Assembly (NCBI GenBank): GCA_016840245.1
Contig: JAEOST010000523.1
Span: 1 to 5,552 of the forward strand
Direction of reading: 5' to 3'
Length of the DNA: 5,552 nt
Source: Candidatus Thorarchaeota archaeon
GTDB taxonomy: Archaea; Asgardarchaeota; Thorarchaeia; Thorarchaeales; Thorarchaeaceae
In this document: in pieces, positions 1-5,552 of the stretch
Layout of the letters: each line of letters begins with the position of its first letter
How positions within the stretch are numbered: position 1 is the first letter of the stretch
Position numbers and translations under genes: made by a program
Notes under the pieces: model-generated
Database searches by the model: none
What the model saw: only the letters and a program-made list of their open reading frames with translations
What the model was told of the DNA's origin: nothing

Positions 1-312
1 ACACAGCAGCTAATTACTGGAGATTTTCACGGATACAACTATGATACGTATACTAGAGTTGAGTGGAATCATAAGTACGATGTACTTCTAACGTCATCAG
101 AACCACCTGAAGATGTAATGCCTTCTGAAGGAGGTTGGAGTCACTACCTTTTGTGGAAGTATAAACCACTCTCGGGTCATTACTTGAAAATTACAATGAA
201 GGTCCAATGGGGTCGGATCTACAGCGAGTTCTCATACGGATTCTGGCGTTGGTGGCACTATTCTCTTGTGAAGTACACCACAACTTTGACCACGTATCTA
301 TATGGATACTAA
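1..312 (+). CDS. C-terminal fragment of an unidentified aromatic-rich protein (5' end outside window)
   Basis: Frame 1 is open from the first base to a TAA at 310-312 and gives 103 codons. An internal ATG at 118 exists, but the frame is equally protein-like before it, so this is the tail of a longer gene rather than a 64-residue protein. I do not recognise the family. The fragment is unusually aromatic: by my count 14 Tyr, 7 Trp and 3 Phe in 103 residues, with a cluster GFWRWWHY near residues 80-87 and the ending TTYLYGY. Polar and aromatic residues alternate and there is no long hydrophobic stretch, which suggests beta-strands and argues against a C-terminal membrane anchor. Such composition is common in extracellular or carbohydrate-binding beta-sandwich proteins, but that is only an inference. 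The gene is followed at once by a strong hairpin terminator, which supports it being a real, expressed gene end. Confidence 0.7.
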   Translation, partial: TQQLITGDFHGYNYDTYTRVEWNHKYDVLLTSSEPPEDVMPSEGGWSHYLLWKYKPLSGHYLKITMKVQWGRIYSEFSYGFWRWWHYSLVKYTTTLTTYLYGY

Positions 313-321
313 TCACTAACA

Positions 322-362
322 AAACTGCAACTTGACAATCTAGTTGCAGTTTCCCTTTTTTT
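322..362 (+). terminator. Hairpin plus T-tract terminator after the left-edge gene
   Basis: A perfect 11-bp inverted repeat, AAACTGCAACT (322-332) and AGTTGCAGTTT (342-352), encloses a 9-nt loop. It is followed by CCC and seven T's (356-362), then further T-rich sequence to about 369. It begins 10 bp after the TAA of the left-edge gene, where a terminator is expected. The form is that of an intrinsic terminator. In archaea the T-tract alone is usually the main signal, and the stem may instead protect the RNA 3' end. Confidence 0.8.
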
Positions 363-453
363 CTTGTTGTCCTTATTCAGTTCTAATAGGTGAGTATAGA
401 GACATAACTCATTAAGTAGCTCGTAACATAGAATTGTTTTGAATGGAACCTAA

Positions 454-462
454 GGAAGTGGT
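454..462 (+). promoter_or_regulatory. Probable ribosome binding site for the serine hydrolase gene
   Basis: GGAAGTGGT matches the prokaryotic consensus GGAGGTGAT at 7 of 9 positions and ends 6 nt before the ATG at 469. This supports that start over later in-frame ATGs. Assignment is by eye only. The rest of the intergenic DNA (about 370-450) is moderately AT-rich without a convincing promoter. Confidence 0.45.
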
Positions 463-468
463 TAGGAA

Positions 469-2211
469 ATGGCACAAGATGCTACCTTAGTAGGTTTAGA
501 TGAATACTTAGAGGATGCTATGAAGAAATTCGATGCTCCTGGGCTAGCAGTAGTAGCTCTGAAGGACAAAGATGTAGTCTACTCGAAAGGATTCGGTTAC
601 CGTGATGTTGACAAGAAACTAGAGATGACACCAAATACGATACATCCTATCGCATCGTGTACAAAGTCCTTCACCAGTACGGCAATTGCTATGCTTGTAG
701 ACGAGGGTAAGCTAGAGTGGGATACTCCCATTCGTGAGTTCATCCCTCAATTCAAGATGAAGGACCCTGTTGCCACAAATCAAGTTACAATTGTGGATAT
801 GTTATCCCACAGGACCGGTCTACCAAGACATGACTTCGTCTGGGTCAATGATGACTTCTCATATGATCAGGTGTTTGAGAGATTGCCACATCTTGACTCA
901 AGTAAGGCCATCCGTACAACTTTCCAGTATTGTAACCTCATGTATCTGGCGACCTCAGTGATAATAGAAGAGCTATCAGGAATGAGCTACAACGACTTCA
1001 TTGCTAAACGAATCTTCAAACCACTAGGAATGAAGGACTCTAACTTCTCAATCACAACTCTGTATCAGACATCAGATTATGCCACGCCATACAAACTTGA
1101 CTACAAGGATGAAAACCTTGGTTACATCAAATGCGACTATATTGTAAATGATGTAGCAACTGGTGCAGGGTGTATCAACGCAAGTATTAGCGATATGGGA
1201 AAATGGTTGAAGTTTCATCTCAACAAGGGAATGGTTGGCAAGAAACAACTTGTGTCTGCAGATAACCTACGACGCACACACGATTCTGTACATATAATCT
1301 CAATGAGACATGGCCTTGACTGGTGGGTACCGGATCAGAGATGGTTCAGATTGGATACATATGCTCTAGGTTGGGGTGGAGTGATGTATCGCGGACATCG
1401 AGTGGTGAGACATGGTGGTGGTATAGATGGTTCAATATCCTTAATGGGATTCCTCCCTGAAGATGACATTGGAGTCATGGCCATTGTCAACAAGAGTGAC
1501 TGTGGTATAACAGGTGCGGCCTACAACCATATCTTTGACAGATTCTTGGGCTTGGAACCAGTTGATTGGATTGAAATTTATAAAAACATAGATGCTCAAA
1601 CTATAAAGGGCATTCAGGAATCGGGAGAAAAGTCACAAGGGATCCGCATTACTGACACCAAACCGACACGTCCTACTGAGGAATATATAGGAAGATATCG
1701 CCATCCCGGTTATGGTATCTTTGAATTCTATACCCAAGATGAGGAACTCCATTCTAAATTCGGATCAGTTGAATATCCATTGACGCACTTTCACTATGAC
1801 ACTTTTCAATACGAAATAAAACGATTTGATGTCAAGGGTCTATTGACGTTTCGCGCTGACGATGGAGGAGAGATTGTGGAGTTTTCTGTTAAATTAGAAC
1901 CTCTCACTCCACCCATCACCTTCACTCGACTTCCTGATCAATATATGAGAGAAACGGAGTTTCTCAAGTCACTGATAGGGAAGTATGAAGCGACAGGGAT
2001 TGTCTTGGAGATAGCAATGAAGGGTGAGGATACAATCACATTTAAATTTCCAAGTCAACAACCAACTAATCTAGAACCAGTTAGGAGTATGAGATTCAAA
2101 ACAAAGGACGGTGCATACTCTATCAAATTCAAGAAGGATGAATCAGGTAGAATAACGGAATTTCTCTACATCGATTCTATGCAGGTTGTTCCTGCAATAA
2201 GGATTGAATGA
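469..2211 (+). CDS. Serine beta-lactamase-fold hydrolase (class C / Pab87-like) with C-terminal barrel domains
   Basis: This 580-residue protein belongs to the beta-lactamase/penicillin-binding-protein-like serine hydrolases (COG1680, Pfam Beta-lactamase PF00144). All three catalytic motifs are visible: SxxK as S63-C-T-K66 in IASCTKSFTS, with S63 the predicted nucleophile; YxN as Y154-C-N156; and HxG as H315-G-G317 in VRHGGG. The catalytic domain spans about residues 5-365. Residues about 403-490 (YIGRYRHPGYG..., HFHYDTF) look like the DUF3471 domain (PF11954). Residues about 496-580 (SLIGKYEATG..., ending VPAIRIE) look like a second, diverged barrel of similar pattern. No signal peptide, lipobox or membrane segment is present, so the enzyme is predicted to be cytoplasmic. 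Family members include esterases, D-aminopeptidases and the archaeal D-amino-acid-specific peptidase Pab87, which also carries a C-terminal lipocalin-like domain. A peptidase or esterase role is therefore likelier than antibiotic resistance; the substrate is unknown. The ATG is supported by an upstream ribosome binding site. Confidence 0.9.
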   Translation: MAQDATLVGLDEYLEDAMKKFDAPGLAVVALKDKDVVYSKGFGYRDVDKKLEMTPNTIHPIASCTKSFTSTAIAMLVDEGKLEWDTPIREFIPQFKMKDPVATNQVTIVDMLSHRTGLPRHDFVWVNDDFSYDQVFERLPHLDSSKAIRTTFQYCNLMYLATSVIIEELSGMSYNDFIAKRIFKPLGMKDSNFSITTLYQTSDYATPYKLDYKDENLGYIKCDYIVNDVATGAGCINASISDMGKWLKFHLNKGMVGKKQLVSADNLRRTHDSVHIISMRHGLDWWVPDQRWFRLDTYALGWGGVMYRGHRVVRHGGGIDGSISLMGFLPEDDIGVMAIVNKSDCGITGAAYNHIFDRFLGLEPVDWIEIYKNIDAQTIKGIQESGEKSQGIRITDTKPTRPTEEYIGRYRHPGYGIFEFYTQDEELHSKFGSVEYPLTHFHYDTFQYEIKRFDVKGLLTFRADDGGEIVEFSVKLEPLTPPITFTRLPDQYMRETEFLKSLIGKYEATGIVLEIAMKGEDTITFKFPSQQPTNLEPVRSMRFKTKDGAYSIKFKKDESGRITEFLYIDSMQVVPAIRIE

Positions 2212-2217
2212 TGAGTC

Positions 2218-5046
2218 TCAGTCCTGATGAAACTGCAACATCTTGATTTCACGTGGGTTGAATACTAGGTTAAGATGATTCTTGGATACAACGTGATTCC
2301 GGACAACCGACAGATCTATTTTGGTTTCAGAGACCTGACTAACTCCGTCAGCATATGTGATAGTTACATCCTCGTCATTGTTCTCCAAATTGAACATAGT
2401 TACCAATACATTTCCATCACGAACTCTCAGTGATGATATCCGAATGGCCGGATTATCAACCTGTATTATTGGTTCAAAAATACCAGAGGGTAGCTCACGT
2501 CCCTCCAGTGAGATTGCCAGTCCATCTTCAGAGAAGGCTTCTGCGTGGTCTGCACTTGCATGTATTGGAGTTTCCTTTGTGTGGACTACAAAACCATAGT
2601 CAAACGTGTACTCGGTATTAAGCTCCTGTGCACCAGGGGTCTCCTCACCAGGTCCAGCATGCATCGGTCTTTCTGGATAGTCTGAGCGTGAGAGCCAACC
2701 AACTGAGCGAAACAAGGTTATTGCGATTCTCTTATTTTCAACCAGTTCAACTTCGGGGAGTCCCTTGTTGAAGATCGTGATACCATCTTTACCACTGGAG
2801 TCATTAACACGGATGTATCGTTTCTGAGGTTGAATTCCTGAAGGCATCTCTGGGTACGACGACTTTGTTCTTTCGAGCTCTGTTGAATCAGGTACATGCT
2901 CAGGGTCTCCGGCACGTTGTACATACCCAAAGTGAGTATCAGTTAGTGTGAACTCTGATGTATATGGAAGATCAAAACAAATGCGTAGCCGATGGTCCTT
3001 TGTTGTGTTTGTTAACTTGGTTCTAATCTCAATCCGTGGGGAATCTCGATAGAACCTGAAGACTGATTCAACTGGAATCTCTGTTTTACCAACACGCTTC
3101 TCTCTTTTTTCATCCAGACCCTCATAGATTTCAAGAGTCATATGTTGGCGAATCTCTGCTATTACAAGACCTTGACTGAGAACAACCCTCTTCAATGATT
3201 TTACCTTCACCTTCTCCGGAAAGACTCTACCGAAGGTGTACTCATCTCCCCTATCGCCAAAGTCCTCGAACATATGTAATCCTGAATACTGTTGTCCTGT
3301 TTCTTTATTCATGAATGTGAGAGTTCCATCCTTTTCAAAGGAGATGGAGTAGTACTGATTGTGCACATGATTCTCATCAATGGTCATAATGCTATCAGGT
3401 TCTATCTCTGGTTCAATTTCAACGGGCAGTAATTTTGTGAAAGCAAGTGGTGTCAATGTGAGTGCTGATGCATACACTGTCTGAGTAGGTCTGGCTGCAA
3501 CGAGATGTATCTTCTTGTAACGCTTGCTTTCAATCAGCTCATACGCCTGCTTCTTGAAGTCTTCCATATCCACTTCACCAACAGGTTGTGTATCAGCAAT
3601 GAATCGAAGCTCTAGCAGACCCGGTTCATCACCATCATAGTACTCGATTCCATTGATATAGAAGTTGATCAGTTTCCTGCCAGGTAACAACCGCATTCCC
3701 ATCTTAGCCATTCTCATACCCACAGTTGTATCCAAGAAGATGTCATCCTTAGACTCGAGTCTTTGCACACTATGGATAGTTCCATCAGGACCCTGTAAGC
3801 CCTTTAGAACTCGTTCTTTTGGTTGAGTGAACTTAATGAAGATTGGAGTTTGGCTACTGCTCGCAGGATTGAATACAACAATGCTTGAGTCATCAGAAGG
3901 AGCGGAACTTGATTCTATGAAGTCAATTGCATTATCAATGAGAGTTTCTGCGATTGATTCAGCCCATGAGAATCGAGACCTCATCTCTTCATGTGTCTGG
4001 TCAATTGAACATCCACATATCGAATCGTGAGGATGATTGCGTAACAACCACTTCCATGAGGTTTCAAGAAATCCAGATGGATATGGATGACTGAGATGGA
4101 ACCACAGATACGAACTGATTGGTTCAACTTTCTGAAGCAAGAGATCCTCAACTCGTTGGTTCCAAATCTTGATCCACATTCGAGCTGAGTATGTATCTTG
4201 GAGGAGTGGAGCTCTAGCTGGAGACCTGAGTTCACCGCTGAAAGTTGGTCGTTCATAATTGGAAGCCTTCATGGCGGACTCCAATGCATCTACGTAATCA
4301 TTGACAAATCCAAGAGAAATGTCCATTTCATCACTTTTCAACCTCTCAGCGAACTCTTGGACAAATGGTTGTGGATACAGATGGTCAGACCCATTCATCA
4401 GTAGATGTATTGGTTCATGTGAAAATGGCTCGAGTTCTGCGATGTTTTCATTGACAACATCAACAAAGTCATCATAGTCCTCTGGAAATCTTGCAACATT
4501 TCCGTAACCTCCAGGCATGTAAATCCCGGGGAATATTGTTGTTGATGATGGATGAGATTTCCAATAGAATGGAACAGTCATAATCTCAGGGGGTACACCT
4601 CGCCATAGAACGGCGGCCTTGAGGTTCGTCAGATTTTCAAGAAGCTGAGGGATAGCACTTGAGTGACCAAACTGGTCTGGTAAATATGCTACTTGCATCT
4701 GGGGAATATTGAATCTAGTTGCTAGGATGTGACTATACTCAAGATTGCGGATTAGACTCTCTCCACCAACCAACCACTCATCAGGAAGTAAATACAATGG
4801 TCCGGCTGCTAGCTTTCCCTCACGAATATGTTGGAGAACTTCCTCTCTTCGTTCTGGACGAATCTCAAAGTAATCCTCCAAGATGATAGTTTGTCCATCC
4901 AACATGAATCTGTAGTCTTGGTGTTCTAGAATCTCTAGAAGTTGGTCTATCAACTTGACCAGCATATATCTGAAGTTCTGGAATGGGAGATACCATTCTC
5001 TATCCCAATGGGTATGAGGAACAATGATGACCTTCTTCTCATTCAT
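2218..5046 (-). CDS. Glycoside hydrolase family 38 alpha-mannosidase (or mannosylglycerate hydrolase)
   Basis: From the ATG at 5046 the product is 942 residues, within the usual 850-1050 of GH38 retaining alpha-mannosidases. The N-terminal catalytic domain (about 4-255) begins with VPHTHWDREWY. By analogy with characterised GH38 enzymes, H13 and D15 are zinc ligands, and D124 in AYLPDQFGHS is both zinc ligand and nucleophile. NGSDHLYPQP (218-227) is another family motif. The middle helical domain (about 265-375) carries GELRSP, SARMWIK and NHPHDSICGCS, in which H340 is the fourth zinc ligand. C-terminal beta-sandwich domains follow (about 560 to the end), finishing with the typical NPREIKMLQF. 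All metal-site residues are present, so it should be active. There is no signal peptide, so a cytosolic enzyme is predicted. The sequence resembles the bacterial/archaeal branch that includes mannosylglycerate hydrolase MngB and the streptococcal alpha-mannosidase; which substrate applies cannot be decided here. A TTG at 5064 would add six residues (MSWLHT). I prefer the ATG because family members start just before the VPHTHWD motif. The gene lies 78 bp after corA on the same strand. Confidence 0.93.
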   Translation of the reverse strand: MNEKKVIIVPHTHWDREWYLPFQNFRYMLVKLIDQLLEILEHQDYRFMLDGQTIILEDYFEIRPERREEVLQHIREGKLAAGPLYLLPDEWLVGGESLIRNLEYSHILATRFNIPQMQVAYLPDQFGHSSAIPQLLENLTNLKAAVLWRGVPPEIMTVPFYWKSHPSSTTIFPGIYMPGGYGNVARFPEDYDDFVDVVNENIAELEPFSHEPIHLLMNGSDHLYPQPFVQEFAERLKSDEMDISLGFVNDYVDALESAMKASNYERPTFSGELRSPARAPLLQDTYSARMWIKIWNQRVEDLLLQKVEPISSYLWFHLSHPYPSGFLETSWKWLLRNHPHDSICGCSIDQTHEEMRSRFSWAESIAETLIDNAIDFIESSSAPSDDSSIVVFNPASSSQTPIFIKFTQPKERVLKGLQGPDGTIHSVQRLESKDDIFLDTTVGMRMAKMGMRLLPGRKLINFYINGIEYYDGDEPGLLELRFIADTQPVGEVDMEDFKKQAYELIESKRYKKIHLVAARPTQTVYASALTLTPLAFTKLLPVEIEPEIEPDSIMTIDENHVHNQYYSISFEKDGTLTFMNKETGQQYSGLHMFEDFGDRGDEYTFGRVFPEKVKVKSLKRVVLSQGLVIAEIRQHMTLEIYEGLDEKREKRVGKTEIPVESVFRFYRDSPRIEIRTKLTNTTKDHRLRICFDLPYTSEFTLTDTHFGYVQRAGDPEHVPDSTELERTKSSYPEMPSGIQPQKRYIRVNDSSGKDGITIFNKGLPEVELVENKRIAITLFRSVGWLSRSDYPERPMHAGPGEETPGAQELNTEYTFDYGFVVHTKETPIHASADHAEAFSEDGLAISLEGRELPSGIFEPIIQVDNPAIRISSLRVRDGNVLVTMFNLENNDEDVTITYADGVSQVSETKIDLSVVRNHVVSKNHLNLVFNPREIKMLQFHQD

Positions 5047-5054
5047 CGTATGCA

Positions 5055-5062
5055 ACCAACTC
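5055..5062 (-). promoter_or_regulatory. Possible ribosome binding site for the mannosidase ATG
   Basis: On the minus strand GAGTTGGT ends 8 nt before the ATG at 5046 and matches GAGGTGAT at 6 of 8 positions. A competing site, GGGGTAAT (5079-5072), also 6 of 8, sits 7 nt before the in-frame TTG at 5064. The ribosome-binding evidence therefore does not separate the two starts. The ATG is chosen on codon type and on the position of the conserved N-terminal motif. Confidence 0.35.
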
Positions 5063-5119
5063 AATGGATCTATTACCCCATTAAGTTCTTACCTTTTCAG
5101 GCCTAACGAAACTCAATGG
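5058..5119. repeat. 10-bp direct repeat in the spacer between corA and the mannosidase gene
   Basis: AACTCAATGG occurs at 5058-5067 and again at 5110-5119 on the plus strand (CCATTGAGTT on the coding strand), with starts 52 bp apart. The pair flanks most of the 78-bp spacer. The downstream copy overlaps the alternative TTG start and the putative ribosome binding site. It may be a pair of regulator sites or a chance match; each half is not itself palindromic. Confidence 0.35.
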
Positions 5120-5124
5120 TTTCT

Positions 5125-5552
5125 TCAAAGCCAACGGATTCTTCTGAAGTGAATGATAAGTCCAATTGTAACAAATAACATTGCCAAGAGAAACACTGGA
5201 TATCCATAGAAGAACTCGAGCTCAGGCATCCAAGGCCAATTCATTCCGTATATTGAAGCCATGAGTGTAAGTGGAATGAAGATAGTGGAAATGACTGTGA
5301 GAACTTTCATGACCTCATTCATTCTATTGCTCATGCTTGAGAGATAGATGTCCAGCATACCCGTTACGGACTCACGGAAGGTCTCGATGTGGTCCATGAC
5401 TCTAACAACGTGGTCATAGAGGTCTCTCATATACATCTGTGAGGATTCTTCAATTAACGGTGGACCTTCACGTTGTATCTTCAGAATCACTTCTCTCATC
5501 GGCCAGATATACCTTCTAAGCGCAATGAGTGTACGCTTGATAGAGTAAATGT
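5125..5552 (-). CDS. corA: CorA-family magnesium/cobalt channel, C-terminal part (5' end outside window)
   Basis: The minus-strand frame is open from the right edge of the window to a TGA at 5127-5125, giving 141 complete codons. An internal ATG at 5499 is not the true start: the 17 codons before it (IYSIKRTLIALRRYIWP) continue the conserved CorA helix that precedes the pore. CorA proteins are usually about 300-370 residues, so over half, including the cytoplasmic alpha/beta domain, is missing. The stalk helix contains YMRDLYDHV and SSMSNRMNEVMKVLT. The first membrane segment (about 83-101 of the fragment) ends in the signature YGMN, with GMN encoded at 5247-5239. The periplasmic-type loop carries MPEL. 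A second segment follows (about 117-135), then the basic tail FRRIRWL. CorA forms a membrane homopentamer that takes up Mg2+, or Co2+/Ni2+ in some members; some relatives (ZntB) move Zn2+. The intact GMN and MPEL motifs favour a Mg2+ role. Confidence 0.93.
   Translation of the reverse strand, partial: IYSIKRTLIALRRYIWPMREVILKIQREGPPLIEESSQMYMRDLYDHVVRVMDHIETFRESVTGMLDIYLSSMSNRMNEVMKVLTVISTIFIPLTLMASIYGMNWPWMPELEFFYGYPVFLLAMLFVTIGLIIHFRRIRWL

Noticed and set aside
118..312. A stand-alone 64-residue ORF starting at the ATG at 118
   Set aside because: The same frame is open to the window edge with similar composition, and I see no ribosome binding site before 118. It is the tail of a longer gene.
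392..400. GAGTATAGA as a TATA box for the serine hydrolase gene
   Set aside because: It is a weak match with no clear purine-rich BRE element before it, and similar short AT-rich words occur by chance nearby.
469..2211. Antibiotic-resistance beta-lactamase
   Set aside because: No signal peptide is present, the protein has large C-terminal barrel domains, and the HGG third motif is typical of esterase/peptidase relatives. Resistance cannot be inferred from the fold.
2230..2239. AAACTGCAAC, identical to part of the left terminator arm at 322-331
   Set aside because: It lies within the mannosidase coding sequence (the final LQF residues) and has no matching second arm nearby, so a chance repeat is likely.
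3981..4256. A 91-residue minus-strand ORF inside the mannosidase gene, and other overlapping short ORFs on both strands
   Set aside because: They lie in alternative frames of a long gene with clear family motifs, have no recognisable domains, and show the skewed composition of shadow frames.
5062..5064. TTG at 5064 as the mannosidase start
   Set aside because: The in-frame ATG at 5046 is a stronger start codon and places the conserved VPHTHWD motif at the usual distance from the N-terminus. The TTG remains possible because a GGGGTAAT site precedes it.
1..5552. A CRISPR array, tRNA, insertion sequence or defence island
   Set aside because: No regularly spaced repeats, cloverleaf-like sequence, transposase motifs or terminal inverted repeats were seen. 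About 95% of the window is taken up by four coding regions.

Overview
This window looks like ordinary chromosomal housekeeping and accessory metabolism, most likely from an archaeon. I would guess an Asgard-type or other mesophilic to moderately thermophilic lineage, but this is inference only. Reasons: the base composition is moderate (low-to-mid 40s %GC by eye), the possible Shine-Dalgarno sites resemble GGAGGTGAT, genes are mostly separate units, and the serine beta-lactamase-fold enzyme has no export signal and resembles archaeal Pab87-type peptidases. All three recognisable families also occur in bacteria, so a bacterial source is not excluded.

Layout from left to right: (1) the C-terminal end of a plus-strand gene of unknown function (1-312), strikingly rich in Tyr and Trp; (2) a 156-bp intergenic region that opens with a perfect 11-bp-stem hairpin followed by seven T's, a strong terminator for gene 1, and ends with a possible ribosome binding site; (3) a complete plus-strand gene (469-2211) for a 580-residue class C beta-lactamase-fold serine hydrolase with all three catalytic motifs and two apparent C-terminal beta-barrel domains; (4) a complete minus-strand gene (2218-5046, possibly starting at 5064) for a GH38 alpha-mannosidase-family enzyme, whose stop codon lies only 6 bp from the stop of gene 3; (5) a 78-bp spacer containing a 10-bp direct repeat and two competing start signals; (6) the C-terminal 141 codons of a CorA-type magnesium/cobalt channel on the minus strand, cut by the window's right edge.

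The CorA and mannosidase genes point the same way and could be co-transcribed, but nothing links ion transport with mannoside hydrolysis. The serine hydrolase and mannosidase are convergent, so their 3' transcript ends probably overlap. Neither has a visible signal peptide, so both probably act in the cytoplasm. I found no tRNA, rRNA, CRISPR array, insertion sequence or recognisable novel system. The points most worth following up are the tandem C-terminal barrels of the serine hydrolase, the substrate of the GH38 enzyme, and the unidentified aromatic-rich protein at the left edge.
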